Source: Amaranthus tricolor
Lineage: Eukaryota; Streptophyta; Magnoliopsida; Caryophyllales; Amaranthaceae
Assembly (NCBI RefSeq): GCF_026212465.1
Contig: NC_080050.1
Coordinates: 34,306,130 to 34,370,129, forward strand
Direction: 5' to 3'
DNA length: 64,000 nucleotides
The position numbers and the translations under genes are program-made. This document shows, in pieces, positions 22,525-37,096 of the stretch. Below the pieces are notes generated by a model. The model had not been told where the DNA came from. It saw nothing but the letters and a program-made list of their open reading frames with translations, and searched no databases. The number at the start of each line of letters is the position of its first letter. Within the stretch, counting starts at the first letter, position 1.

Positions 22525-25500
22525 GGTGTGATTTTAAGGGTTTTTAAGCTTTTTTGGCACTTACACGAATAAAGTAGCTTAAATTTGGTTTGTTTTGCAC
22601 GAAACGTGGAACAAAACACTCTTTGGTATATATTATTGTTTTGAAGTGGTTAGAATTGAAAATAATAGTCATATGATAGAAATTACGTGTTAAGTTGCGA
22701 TTATATGTGTTTTTAAGCTTTTTTGGCACTTTCGCATATAAAGTTGCCCAAACTTGCTTTGTTTTGCACGTAACTTGGCACACAACACTATTTGGTAGAT
22801 ATTATTGTGTTGAAGTGGTTAGAATTTAAAATCATAGTTATATGCTAGAAATTACGTGCTAAAGGTGTGATTTTAAGGGTTTTTAAGCTTTTTTGGCACT
22901 TACACAAATAAAGTAGCTTAAATTTGGTATGTTTTGCACGAACTTTGGAACAAAACACTCTTTGGTATATATTATTGTTTTGAAGTGGTTACAATTGAAA
23001 ATAATAGTCATATGATAGAAATTACGTGTTAAGTTGCGATTTTATGTGTTTTTAAACTTTTTTGGCACTTTCGCACATAAAGTAGCCCAATCTTGCTTTG
23101 TTTTGCACGAAACTTGGCACACAACACTATTTGGTATATATTATTTTGTTGAAGTGGTTAGAATTTAAAAATCATAGTTATATGCTAGTAATTACGTGCT
23201 AAAGGTGTGATTTTAAGGGTTTTTATGCTTTTTGGCACTTACACGAATAAAGTAGCTTAAATTTGGTTTGTTTTGCACGAAACATGAAACAAAACAATCT
23301 TTGGTATATATTATTGTGTTGAAGTGGTTAGAATTGAAAATAATAGTCATATGATTGAAAATGCGTGTTAAATTACGATTTTATGTGTTTTTAAGCTTTT
23401 TTGGCACTTTCGCACATAAAGTAGCCCAACCTTGCGTTGTTTTTCACTAAAATTGGCACACAACACTATTTGGTATATATTATTGTGTTGAAGTGGTTAG
23501 AATTTAAAATGATAGTTATATGCTAGAAATTACGTGCTAAAGGTGTGATTTTAAGGGTTTTTAAGCTTTTTTGGCACTTACACAAATAAAGTAGCTTAAA
23601 GTTGGTATGTTTTGCACGAAATTTGGAACAAAACACTCTTTGGTATATATTATTGTTTTGAAGTGGTTAGAATTGAAAATAATAGTCATATGATAGAAAT
23701 TACGTGTTAAGTTGCGATTTTATGCGTTTTTAAGCTTTTTTGGCACTTTCGCACATAAAGTAGCCCAAACTTGCTTTGTTTTGCACGTAATTAGCACACA
23801 ACACTATTTGGTATATCTTATTGTGTTGATGTGGTTAGAATTTAAAATCATAGTTATATGCTAGAAATTACGTTCTAAAGGTGTGATTTTAAGGGTTTTT
23901 AAGCTTTTTTGGCACTTACACGAATAAATTAGCTTAAATTTGGTTTGTTTTGCACGAAACATGGAACAACACACTCTTTGGTATATATTATTGTGTTGAA
24001 GTTGTTATAATTGAAAAAAATAGTTATATGATAGAAATTACGTGTTATGTTGAGATTTGATGTGGTATTAAGCTTTTTTGGCACTATCGCACATAAAGTA
24101 GCCCAAACTTGCGTTATTTTTCACGAAAGTTCGCACACAACACTATTTGGTATATATTATTGTGTTGAAGTGGTTAGAAATTAAAATGATAGTTATATGT
24201 TAGAAATTACGTGCTAAAGGTGTGATTTTAAGGGTTTTTAAGCTTTTTTGGCACTTACACGAATAAAGTAGCTTAAATTTGGTTTGTTTCGCACGAAACA
24301 TGGAACAAAACACTCTTTGGTATATATTATTGTTTTGAAGTGGTTAGAATTGAAAATAATAGTCATATGATAGAAATTACGTGTTAAGTTGCGATTATAT
24401 GTGTTTTTAAGCTTTTTTGGCACTTTCGCATATAAAGTAGCCCAAACTTGCTTTGTTTTGCACGTAACTTGGCACACAACACTATTTGGTATATATTATT
24501 GTGTTGAAGTGGTTAGAGTTTAAAATGATAGTTATATGCTAGAAATTACGTGCTAAAGGTGTGATTTTAAGGGTTTTTAAGCTTTTTTGGCACTTACACA
24601 AATAAAGTAGCTTAAATTTGGTATGTTTTGCACGAACTTTGGAACAAAACACTCTTTGGTATATATTATTGTTTTGAAGTGGTTACAATTGAAAATAATA
24701 GTCATATGATAGAAATTACGTGTTAAGTTGCGATTTTATGTGTTTTTAAACTTTTTTGGCACTTTCGCACATAAAGTAGCCCAATCTTGCTTTGTTTTGC
24801 ACGAAACTTGGCACACAACACTATTTGGTATATATTATTTTGTTGAAGTGGTTAGAATTTAAAATCATAGTTATATGCTAGAAATTACGTGCTAAAGGTG
24901 TGATTTTAAGGGTTTTTATGCTTTTTGGCACTTACACGAATAAAGTAGCTTAAATTTGGTTTGTTTTGCACGAAACATGAAACAAAACACTCTTTGGTAT
25001 ATATTATTGTGTTGAAGTGGTTAGAATTGAAAATAATAGTCATATGATTGAAATTGCGTGTTAAATTACGATTTTATGTGTTTTTAAGCTTTTTTGGCAC
25101 TTTCGCACATAAAGTAGCCCAAACTTGCGTTGTTTTTCACTAAAATTGGCACACAACACTATTTGGTATATATTATTGTGTTGAAGTTGTTAGAATTTAA
25201 AATGATAGTTATATGCTAGAAATTACGTGCTAAAGGTGTGATTTTAAGGGTTTTTAAGCTTTTTTGGCACTTACACAAATAAAGTAGCTTAAAGTTGGTA
25301 TGTTTTGCACGAAATTTGGAACAAAACACTCTTTGGTATATATTATTGTTTTGAAGTGGTTAGAATTGAAATAATAGTCATATGATAGAAATTACGTGTT
25401 AAGTTGCGATTTTATGCGTTTTTAAGCTTTTTTGGCACTTTCGCACATAAAGTAGCCCAAACTTGCTTTGTTTTGCACGTAACTTGGCACACAACACTAT

Positions 25501-25572
25501 TTGGTATATGTTATTGTGTTGATGTGGTTAGAATTTAAAATCATAGTTATATGCTAGAAATTACGTTCTAAA
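22525..25572 (+). repeat. 9-dimer HOR (3048 bp), copy 2
   Basis: The same nine-dimer order as 18133-21168, with d5 at 23880. It shares with copy 1 the variant CGTAATTAGCACAC in d4 (19383 and 23786), which separates these two from the later units that read CGTAATTGGCACAC. The length is exactly that expected for nine dimers. Confidence 0.9.
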
Positions 25573-28500
25573 GGTGTGATTTTAAGGGTTTTTAAGCTTT
25601 TTTGGCACTTACACGAATAAAGTAGCTTAAATTTGGTTTGTTTTGCACGAAACGTGGAACAAAACACTCTTTGGTATATATTATTGTTTTGAAGTGGTTA
25701 GAATTGAAAATAATAGTCATATGATAGAAATTACGTGTTAAGTTGCGATTATATGTGTTTTTAAGCTTTTTTGGCACTTTCGCATATAAAGTTGCCCAAA
25801 CTTGCTTTGTTTTGCACGTAACTTGGCACACAACACTATTTGGTAGATATTATTGTGTTGAAGTGGTTAGAATTTAAAATCATAGTTATATGCTAGAAAT
25901 TACGTGCTAAAGGTGTGATTTTAAGGGTTTTTAAGCTTTTTTGGCACTTACACAAATAAAGTAGCTTAAATTTGGTATGTTTTGCACGAACTTTGGAACA
26001 AAACACTCTTTGGTATATATTATTGTTTTGAAGTGGTTACAATTGAAAATAATAGTCATATGATAGAAATTACGTGTTAAGTTGCGATTTTATGTGTTTT
26101 TAAACTTTTTTGGCACTTTCGCACATAAAGTAGCCCAATCTTGCTTTGTTTTGCACGAAACTTGGCACACAACACTATTTGGTATATATTATTTTGTTGA
26201 AGTGGTTAGAATTTAAAATCATAGTTATATGCTAGTAATTACGTGCTAAAGGTGTGATTTTAAGGGTTTTTATGCTTTTTGGCACTTACACGAATAAAGT
26301 AGCTTAAATTTGGTTTGTTTTGCACGAAACATGAAACAAAACACTCTTTGGTATATATTATTGTGTTGAAGTGGTTAGAATTGAAAAGAATAGTCATATG
26401 ATTGAAAATGCGTGTTAAATTACGATTTTATGTGTTTTTAAGCTTTTTTGGCACTTTCGCACATAAAGTAGCCCAACCTTGCGTTGTTTTTCACTAAAAT
26501 TGGCACACAACACTATTTGGTATGTATTATTGTGTTGAAGTGGTTAGAATTTAAAATGATAGTTATATGCTAGAAATTACGTGCTAAAGGTGTGATTTTA
26601 AGGGTTTTTAAGCTTTTTTGGCACTTACACAAATAAAGTAGCTTAAAGTTGGTATGTTTTGCACGAAATTTGGAACAAAACACTCTTTGGTATATATTAT
26701 TGTTTTGAAGTGGTTAGAATTGAAAATAATAGTCATATGATAAAAATTACGTGTTAAGTTGCGATTTTATGCGTTTTTAAGCTTTTTTGGCACTTTCGCA
26801 CATAAAGTAGCCCAAACTTGCTTTGTTTTGCACGTAATTGGCACACAACACTATTTGGTATATGTTATTGTGTTGATGTGGTTAGAATTTAAAATCATAG
26901 TTATATGCTAGAAATTACGTTCTAAAGGTGTGATTTTAAAGGTTTTTAAGCTTTTTTGGCACTTACACGAATAAATTAGCTTAAATTTGGTTTGTTTTGC
27001 ACGAAACATGGAACAACACACTCTTTGGTATATATTATTGTGTTGAAGTTGTTATAATTGAAAAAAATAGTTATATGATAGAAATTACGTGTTATGTTGA
27101 GATTTGATGTGGTATTAAGCTTTTTTGGCACTATCGCACATAAAGTAGCCCAAGCTTGCGTTATTTTTCACGAAAGTTCGCACACAACACTATTTGGTAT
27201 ATATTATTGTGTTGAAGTGGTTAGAAATTAAAATGATAGTTATATGTTAGAAATTACGTGCTAAAGGTGTGATTTTAAGGGTTTTTAAGCTTTTTTGGCA
27301 CTTACACGAATAAAGTAGCTTAAATTTGGTTTGTTTCGCACGAAACATGGAACAAAACACTCTTTGGTATATATTATTGTTTTGAAGTGGTTAGAATTGA
27401 AAATAATAGTCATATGATAGAAATTACGTGTTAAGTTGCGATTATATGTGTTTTTAAGCTTTTTTGGCACTTTCGCATATAAAGTAGCCCAAACTTGCTT
27501 TGTTTTGCACGTAACTTGGCACACAACACTATTTGGTATATATTATTGTGTTGAAGTGGTTAGAGTTTAAAATGATAGTTATATGCTAGAAATTACGTGC
27601 TAAAGGTGTGATTTTAAGGGTTTTTAAGCTTTTTTGGCACTTACACAAATAAAGTAGCTTAAATTTGGTATGTTTTGCACGAACTTTGGAACAAAACACT
27701 CTTTGGTATATATTATTGTTTTGAAGTGGTTACAATTGAAAATAATAGTCATATGATAGAAATTACGTGTTAAGTTGCGATTTTATGTGTTTTTAAACTT
27801 TTTTGGCACTTTCGCACATAAAGTAGCCCAATCTTGCTTTGTTTTGCACGAAACTTGGCACACAACACTATTTGGTATATATTATTTTGTTGAAGTGGTT
27901 AGAATTTAAAATCATAGTTATATGCTAGAAATTACGTGCTAAAGGTGTGATTTTAAGGGTTTTTATGCTTTTTGGCACTTACACGAATAAAGTAGCTTAA
28001 ATTTGGTTTGTTTTGCACGAAACATGAAACAAAACACTCTTTGGTATATATTATTGTGTTGAAGTGGTTAGAATTGAAAATAATAGTCATATGATTGAAA
28101 TTGCGTGTTAAATTACGATTTTATGTGTTTTTAAGCTTTTTTGGCACTTTCGCACATAAAGTAGCCCAAACTTGCGTTGTTTTTCACTAAAATTGGCACA
28201 CAACACTATTTGGTATATATTATTGTGTTGAAGTTGTTAGAATTTAAAATGATAGTTATATGCTAGAAATTACGTGCTAAAGGTGTGATTTTAAGGGTTT
28301 TTAAGCTTTTTTGGCACTTACACAAATAAAGTAGCTTAAATTTGGTATGTTTTGCACGAACTTTGGAACAAAACACTCTTTGGTATATATTATTGTTTTG
28401 AAGTGGTTACAATTGAAAATAATAGTCATATGATAGAAATTACGTGTTAAGTTGCGATTTTATGTGTTTTTAAACTTTTTTGGCACTTTCGCACATAAAG

Positions 28501-29299
28501 TAGCCCAATCTTGCTTTGTTTTGCACGAAACTTGGCACACAACACTATTTGGTATATATTATTTTGTTGAAGTGGTTAGAATTTAAAATCATAGTTATAT
28601 GCTAGAAATTACGTGCTAAAGGTGTGATTTTAAGGGTTTTTATGCTTTTTGGCACTTACACGAATAAAGTAGCTTAAATTTGGTTTGTTTTGCACGAAAC
28701 ATGAAACAAAAACACTCTTTGGTATATATTATTGTGTTGAAGTGGTTAGAATTGAAAATAATAGTCATATGATTGAAATTGCGTGTTAAATTACGATTTT
28801 ATGTGTTTTTAAGCTTTTTTGGCACTTTCGCACATAAAGTAGCCCAAACTTGCGTTGTTTTTCACTAAAATTGGCACACAACACTATTTGGTATATATTA
28901 TTGTGTTGAAGTTGTTAGAATTTAAAATGATAGTTATATGCTAGAAATTACGTGCTAAAGGTGTGATTTTAAGGGTTTTTAAGCTTTTTTGGCACTTACA
29001 CAAATAAAGTAGCTTAAAGTTGGTATGTTTTGCACGAAATTTGGAACAAAACACTCTTTGGTATATATTATTGTTTTGAAGTGGTTAGAATTGAAAATAA
29101 TAGTCATATGATAGAAATTACGTGTTAAGTTGCGATTTTATGCGTTTTTAAGCTTTTTTGGCACTTTCGCACATAAAGTAGCCCAAACTTGCTTTGTTTT
29201 GCACGTAACTTGGCACCACAACACTATTTGGTATATGTTATTGTGTTGATGTGGTTAGAATTTAAAATCATAGTTATATGCTAGAAATTACGTTCTAAA
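25573..29299 (+). repeat. 11-dimer HOR (3727 bp), copy 1
   Basis: The nine-dimer order with one additional d2-d3 pair, giving d1-d2-d3-d4-d5-d6-d2-d3-d2-d3-d4. d5 starts at 26927. Private variants: GGTATGTATTA (26519), CATATGATAAAAATTACG (26736), CGTAATTGGCAC (26831), ATTTTAAAGGTTTTTAAGC (26932), GCCCAAGCTTGCG. Confidence 0.9.
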
Positions 29300-32200
29300 G
29301 GTGTGATTTTAAGGGTTTTTAAGCTTTTTTGGCACTTACACGAATAAAGTAGCTTAAATTTGGTTTGTTTTGCACGAAACGTGGAACAAAACACTCTTTG
29401 GTATATACTATTGTTTTGAAGAGGTTAGAATTGAAAATAATAGTCATATGATAGAAAATTACGTGTTAAGTTGCGATTATATGTGTTTTTAAGCTTTTTT
29501 GGCACTTTCGCATATAAAGTTGCCCAAACTTGCTTTGTTTTGCACGTAACTTGGCACACAACACTATTTGGTAGATATTATTGTGTTGAAGTGGTTAGAA
29601 TTTAAAATCATAGTTATATGCTAGAAATTACGTGCTAAAGGTGTGATTTTAAGGTTTTTAAGCTTTTTTGGCACTTACACAAAAAAAGTAGCTTAAATTT
29701 GGTATGTTTTGCACGAACTTTGGAACAAAACACTCTTTGGTATATATTATTGTTTTGAAGTGGTTACAATTGAAAATAATAGTCATATGATAGAAATTAC
29801 GTGTTAAGTTGCGATTTTATGTGTTTTTAAACTTTTTTGGCACTTTCGCACATAAAGTAGCCCAATCTAGCTTTGTTTTGCACGAAACTTGGCACACAAC
29901 ACTAATTGGTATATATTATTTTGTTGAAGTGGTTAGAATTTAAAATCATAGTTATATGCTAGTAATTACGTGCTAAAGGTGTGATTTTAAGGGTTTTTAT
30001 GCTTTTTGGCACTTACACGAATAAAGTAGCTTAAATTTGGTTTGTTTTGCACGAAACATGAAACAAAACACTCTTTGGTATATATTATTGTGTTGAAGTG
30101 GATAGAATTGAAAATAATAGTCATATGATTGAAAATGCGTGTTAAATTACGATTTTATGTGTTTTTAAGCTTTTTTGGCACTTTCGCACATAAAGTAGGC
30201 CCAACCTTGCGTTGTTTTTCACTAAAATTGGCACACAACACTATTTGGTATGTATTATTGTGTTGAAGTGGTTAGAATTTAAAATGATAGTTATATGCTA
30301 GAAATTACGTGCTAAAGGTGTGATTTTAAGGGTTTTTAAGCTTTTTTGGCACTTACACAAATAAAGTAGCTTAAAGTTGGTATGTTTTGCACGAAATTTG
30401 GAACAAAACACTCTTTGGTATATATTATTGTTTTGAAGTGGTTAGAATTGAAAATAATAGTCATATGATAAAAATTACGTGTTAAGTTGCGATTTTATGC
30501 GTTTTTAAGCTTTTTGGCACTTTCGCACATAAAGTAGCCCAAACTTGCTTTGTTTTGCACGTAATTGGCACACAACACTATTTGGTATATGTTATTGTGT
30601 TGATGTGGTTAGAATTTAAAATCATAGTTATATGCTAGAAATTACGTTCTAAAGGTGTGATTTTAAAGGTTTTTAAGCTTTTTTGGCACTTACACGAATA
30701 AATTAGCTTAAATTTGGTTTGTTTTGCACGAAACATGGAACAACACACTCTTTGGTATATATTATTGTGTTGAAGTTGTTATAATTGAAAAAAATAGTTA
30801 TATGATAGAAATTACGTGTTATGTTGAGATTTGATGTGGTATTAAGCTTTTTTGGCACTATCGCACATAAAGTAGCCCAAGCTTGCGTTATTTTTCACGA
30901 AAGTTCGCACACAACACTATTTGGTATATATTATTGTGTTGAAGTGGTTAGAAATTAAAATGATAGTTATATGTTAGAAATTACGTGCTAAAGGTGTGAT
31001 TTTAAGGGTTTTTAAGCTTTTTTGGCACTTACACGAATAAAGTAGCTTAAATTTGGTTTGTTTCGCACGAAACATGGAACAAAACACTCTTTGGTATATA
31101 TTATTGTTTTGAAGTGGTTAGAATTGAAAATAATAGTCATATGATAGAAATTACGTGTTAAGTTGCGATTATATGTGTTTTTAAGCTTTTTTGGCACTTT
31201 CGCATATAAAGTAGCCCAAACTTGCTTTGTTTTGCACGTAACTTGGCACACAACACTATTTGGTATATATTATTGTGTTGAAGTGGTTAGAGTTTAAAAT
31301 GATAGTTATATGCTAGAAATTACGTGCTAAAGGTGTGATTTTAAGGGTTTTTAAGCTTTTTTGGCACTTACACAAATAAAGTAGCTTAAATTTGGTATGT
31401 TTTGCACGAACTTTGGAACAAAACACTCTTTGGTATATATTATTGTTTTGAAGTGGTTACAATTGAAAATAATAGTCATATGATAGAAATTACGTGTTAA
31501 GTTGCGATTTTATGTGTTTTTAAACTTTTTTGGCACTTTCGCACATAAAGTAGCCCAATCTTGCTTTGTTTTGCACGAAACTTGGCACACAACACTATTT
31601 GGTATATATTATTTTGTTGAAGTGGTTAGAATTTAAAATCATAGTTATATGCTAGAAATTACGTGCTAAAGGTGTGATTTTAAGGGTTTTTATGCTTTTT
31701 GGCACTTACACGAATAAAGTAGCTTAAATTTGGTTTGTTTTGCACGAAACATGAAACAAAACACTCTTTGGTATATATTATTGTGTTGAAGTGGTTAGAA
31801 TTGAAAATAATAGTCATATGATTGAAATTGCGTGTTAAATTACGATTTTATGTGTTTTTAAGCTTTTTTGGCACTTTCGCACATAAAGTAGCCCAAACTT
31901 GCGTTGTTTTTCACTAAAATTGGCACACAACACTATTTGGTATATATTATTGTGTTGAAGTTGTTAGAATTTAAAATGATAGTTATATGCTAGAAATTAC
32001 GTGCTAAAGGTGTGATTTTAAGGGTTTTTAAGCTTTTTTGGCACTTACACAAATAAAGTAGCTTAAATTTGGTATGTTTTGCACGAACTTTGGAACAAAA
32101 CACTCTTTGGTATATATTATTGTTTTGAAGTGGTTACAATTGAAAATAATAGTCATATGATAGAAATTACGTGTTAAGTTGCGATTTTATGTGTTTTTAA

Positions 32201-33025
32201 ACTTTTTTGGCACTTTCGCACATAAAGTAGCCCAATCTTGCTTTGTTTTGCACGAAACTTGGCACACAACACTATTTGGTATATATTATTTTGTTGAAGT
32301 GGTTAGAATTTAAAATCATAGTTATATGCTAGAAATTACGTGCTAAAGGTGTGATTTTAAGGGTTTTTATGCTTTTTGGCACTTACACGAATAAAGTAGC
32401 TTAAATTTGGTTTGTTTTGCACGAAACATGAAACAAAACACTCTTTGGTATATATTATTGTGTTGAAGTGGTTAGAATTGAAAATAATAGTCATATGATT
32501 GAAATTGCGTGTTAAATTACGATTTTATGTGTTTTTAAGCTTTTTTGGCACTTTCGCACATAAAGTAGCCCAAACTTGCGTTGTTTTTCACTAAAATTGG
32601 CACACAACACTATTTGGTATATATTATTGTGTTGAAGTTGTTAGAATTTAAAATGATAGTTATATGCTAGAAATTACGTGCTAAAGGTGTGATTTTAAGG
32701 GTTTTTAAGCTTTTTTGGCACTTACACAAATAAAGTAGCTTAAAGTTGGTATGTTTTGCACGAAATTTGGAACAAAACACTCTTTGGTATATATTATTGT
32801 TTTGAAGTGGTTAGAATTGAAAATAATAGTCATATGATAGAAATTACGTGTTAAGTTGCGATTTTATGCGTTTTTAAGCTTTTTTGGCACTTTCGCACAT
32901 AAAGTAGCCCAAACTTGCTTTTGTTTTGCACGTAACTTGGCACACAACACTATTTGGTATATGTTATTGTGTTGATGTGGTTAGAATTTAAAATCATAGT
33001 TATATGCTAGAAATTACGTTCTAAA
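29300..33025 (+). repeat. 11-dimer HOR (3726 bp), copy 2
   Basis: A direct tandem copy of 25573-29299 with the same extra d2-d3 pair and the same private variants (GGTATGTATTA near 30249, CATATGATAAAAATTACG near 30464, CGTAATTGGCAC near 30559). New to this copy are TATACTATTGTTTTGAAGAG (29404) and CACAAAAAAAGTAGC (29680) in the first two dimers; both recur in the next unit (33132 and 33404). Confidence 0.9.
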
Positions 33026-34384
33026 GGTGTGATTTTAAGGGTTTTTAAGCTTTTTTGGCACTTACACGAATAAAAGTAGCTTAAATTTGGTTTGTTTTGC
33101 ACGAAACGTGGAACAAAACACTCTTTGGTATATACTATTGTTTTGAAGAGGTTAGAATTGAAAATAATAGTCATATGATAGAAATTACGTGTTAAGTTGC
33201 GATTATATGTGTTTTTAAGCTTTTTTGGCACTTTCGCATATAAAGTTGCCCAAACTTGCTTTGTTTTGCACGTAACTTGGCACACAACACTATTTGGTAG
33301 ATATTATTGTGTTGAAGTGGTTAGAATTTAAAATCATAGTTATATGCTAGAAATTACGTGCTAAAGGTGTGATTTTAAGGGTTTTTAAGCTTTTTTGGCA
33401 CTTACACAAAAAAAGTAGCTTAAATTTGGTATGTTTTGCACGAACTTTGGAGCAAAACACTCTTTGGTATATATTATTGTTTTGAAGTGGTTACAATTGA
33501 AAATAATAGTCATATGATAGAAATTACGTGTTAAGTTGCGATTTTATGTGTTTTTAAACTTTTTTGGCACTTTCGCACATAAAGTAGCCCAATCTAGCTT
33601 TGTTTTGCACGAAACTTGGCACACAACACTAATTGGTATATATTATTTTGTTGAAGTGGTTAGAATTTAAAATCATAGTTATATGCTAGTAATTACGTGC
33701 TAAAGGGTGTGATTTTAAGGGTTTTTATGCTTTTTGGCACTTACACGAATAAAGTAGCTTAAATTTGGTTTGTTTTGCACGAAACATGAAACAAAACACT
33801 CTTTGGTATATATTATTGTGTTGAAGTGGATAGAATTGAAAATAATAGTCATATGATTGAAAATGCGTGTGTTAAATTACGATTTTATGTGTTTTTAAGC
33901 TTTTTTGGCACTTTCGCACATAAAGTAGCCCAACCTTGCGTTGTTTTTCACTAAAATTGGCACACAACACTATTTGGTATATATTATTGTGTTGAAGTGG
34001 TTAGAATTTAAAATGATAGTTATATGCTAGAAATTACGTGCTAAAGGTGTGATTTTAAGGGTTTTTAAGCTTTTTTGGCACTTACACAAATAAAGTAGCT
34101 TAAAGTTGGTATGTTTTGCACGAAATTTGGAACAAAACACTCTTTGGTATATATTATTGTTTTGAAGTGGTTAGAATTGAAAATAATAGTCATATGATAG
34201 AAATTACGTGTTAAGTTGCGATTTTATGCGTTTTTAAGCTTTTTTGGCACTTTCGCACATAAAGTAGCCCAAACTTGCTTTGTTTTGCACGTAACTTGGC
34301 ACACAACACTATTTGGTATATGTTATTGTGTTGATGTGGTTAGAATTTAAAATCATAGTTATATGCTAGTAATTACGTTCTAAA
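33026..34384 (+). repeat. 4-dimer HOR, copy 2
   Basis: d1-d2-d3-d4, 1359 bp. Its d1 and d2 share TATACTATTG, GAAGAGGTTAG, CACAAAAAAAGTAGC and CACTAATTGG with the unit that starts at 29300, so the two were copied from one source. Small insertions: ATAAAAGTAGC near 33072 and GTGTGTTAAATT near 33866. Confidence 0.9.
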
Positions 34385-35740
34385 GGTGTGATTTTAAGGG
34401 TTTTTAAGCTTTTTTGGCACTTACACGAATAAAGTAGCTTAAATTTGGTTTGTTTTGCACGAAACGTGGAACAAAACACTCTTTGGTATATATTATTGTT
34501 TTGAAGTGGTTAGAATTGAAAATAATAGTCATATGATAGAAATTACGTGTTAAGTTGCGATTATATGTGTTTTTAAGCTTTTTTGGCACTTTCGCATATA
34601 AAGTTGCCCAAACTTGCTTTGTTTTGCACGTAACTTGGCACACAACACTATTTGGTAGATATTATTGTGTTGAAGTGGTTAGAATTTAAAATCATAGTTA
34701 TATGCTAGAAATTACGTGCTAAAGGTGTGATTTTAAGGGTTTTTAAGCTTTTTTGGCACTTACACAAATAAAGTAGCTTAAATTTGGTATGTTTTGCACG
34801 AACTTTGGAACAAAACACTCTTTGGTATATATTATTGTTTTGAAGTGGTTACAATTGAAAATAATAGTCATATGATAGAAATTACGTGTTAAGTTGCGAT
34901 TTTATGTGTTTTTAAACTTTTTTGGCACTTTCGCACATAAAGTAGCCCAATCTTGCTTTGTTTTGCACGAAACTTGGCACACAACACTAATTGGTATATA
35001 TTATTTTGTTGAAGTGGTTAGAATTTAAAATCATAGTTATATGCTAGTAATTACGTGCTAAAGGTGTGATTTTAAGGGTTTTTATGCTTTTTGGCACTTA
35101 CACGAATAAAGTAGCTTAAATTTGGTTTGTTTTGTACGAAACATGAAACAAAACACTCTTTGGTATATATTATTGTGTTGAAGTGGTTAGAATTGAAAAT
35201 AATAGTCATATGATTGAAAATGCGTGTTAAATTACGATTTTATGTGTTTTTAAGCTTTTTTGGCACTTTCGCACATAAAGTAGCCCAACCTTGCGTTGTT
35301 TTTCACTAAAATTGGCACACAACACTATTTGGTATATATTATTGTGTTGAAGTGGTTAGAATTTAAAATGATAGTTATATGCTAGAAATTACGTGCTAAA
35401 GGTGTGATTTTAAGGGTTTTTTAAGCTTTTTTGGCACTTACACAAATAAAGTAGCTTAAAGTTGGTATGTTTTGCACGAAATTTGGAACAAAACACTCTT
35501 TGGTATATATTATTGTTTTGAAGTGGTTAGAATTGAAAATAATAGTCATATGATAGAAATTACGTGTTAAGTTGCGATTTTATGCGTTTTTAAGCTTTTT
35601 TGGCACTTTCGCACATAAAGTAGCCCAAACTTGCTTTGTTTTGCACGTAACTTGGCACACAACACTATTTGGTATATGTTATTGTGTTGATGTGGTTAGA
35701 ATTTAAAATCATAGTTATATGCTAGAAATTACGTTCTAAA
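34385..35740 (+). repeat. 4-dimer HOR (1356 bp), copy 3
   Basis: d1-d2-d3-d4. d2 carries CACTAATTGGTATA (about 34985), shared with neighbouring copies. One TTTTGTACGAAAC change is seen in d3 near 35131. Confidence 0.9.
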
Positions 35741-37096
35741 GGTGTGATTTTAAGGGTTTTTAAGCTTTTTTGGCACTTACACGAATAAAGTAGCTTAAAT
35801 TTGGTTTGTTTTGCACGAAACGTGGAACAAAACACTCTTTGGTATATATTATTGTTTTGAAGTGGTTAGAATTGAAAATAATAGTCATATGATAGAAATT
35901 ACGTGTTAAGTTGCGATTATATGTGTTTTTAAGCTTTTTTGGCACTTTCGCATATAAAGTTGCCCAAACTTGCTTTGTTTTGCACGTAACTTGGCACACA
36001 ACACTATTTGGTAGATATTATTGTGTTGAAGTGGTTAGAATTTTAAAATCATAGTTATATGCTAGAAATTACGTGCTAAAGGTGTGATTTTAAGGGTTTT
36101 TAAGCTTTTTTGGCACTTACACAAATAAAGTAGCTTAAATTTGGTATGTTTTGCACGAACTTTGGAACAAAACACTCTTTGGTATATATTATTGTTTTGA
36201 AGTGGTTACAATTGAAAATAATAGTCATATGATAGAAATTACGTGTTAAGTTGCGATTTTATGTGTTTTTAAACTTTTTTGGCACTTTCGCACATAAAGT
36301 AGCCCAATCTTGCTTTGTTTTGCACGAAACTTGGCACACAACACTAATTGGTATATATTATTTTGTTGAAATGGTTAGAATTTAAAATCATAGTTATATG
36401 CTAGTAATTACGTGCTAAAGGTGTGATTTTAAGGGTTTTTATGCTTTTTGGCACTTACACGAATAAAGTAGCTTAAATTTGGTTTGTTTTGCACGAAACA
36501 TGAAACAAAACACTCTTTGGTATATATTATTGTGTTGAAGTGGATAGAATTGAAAATAATAGTCATATGATTGAAAATGCGTGTTAAATTACGATTTTAT
36601 GTGTTTTTAAGCTTTTTTGGCACTTTCGCACATAAAGTAGCCCAACCTTGCGTTGTTTTTCACTAAAATTGGCACACAACACTATTTGGTATATATTATT
36701 GTGTTGAAGTGGTTAGAATTTAAAATGATAGTTATATGCTAGAAATTACGTGCTAAAGGTGTGATTTTAAGGGTTTTTAAGCTTTTTTGGCACTTACACA
36801 AATAAAGTAGCTTAAAGTTGGTATGTTTTGCACGAAATTTGGAACAAAACACTCTTTGGTATATATTATTGTTTTGAAGTGGTTAGAATTGAAAATAATA
36901 GTCATATGATAGAAATTACGTGTTAAGTTGCGATTTTATGCGTTTTTAAGCTTTTTTGGCACTTTCGCACATAAAGTAGCCCAAACTTGCTTTGTTTTGC
37001 ACGTAACTTGGCACACAACACTATTTGGTATATGTTATTGTGTTGATGTGGTTAGAATTTAAAATCATAGTTATATGCTAGAAATTACGTTCTAAA
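35741..37096 (+). repeat. 4-dimer HOR (1356 bp), copy 4
   Basis: d1-d2-d3-d4, almost the same as the previous copy, including CACTAATTGG. Private changes: GAATTTTAAAATC (36038) and TTGAAATGGTTAG (36366). d3 has GAAGTGGATAG, shared with the units at 29300 and 33026. Confidence 0.9.
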
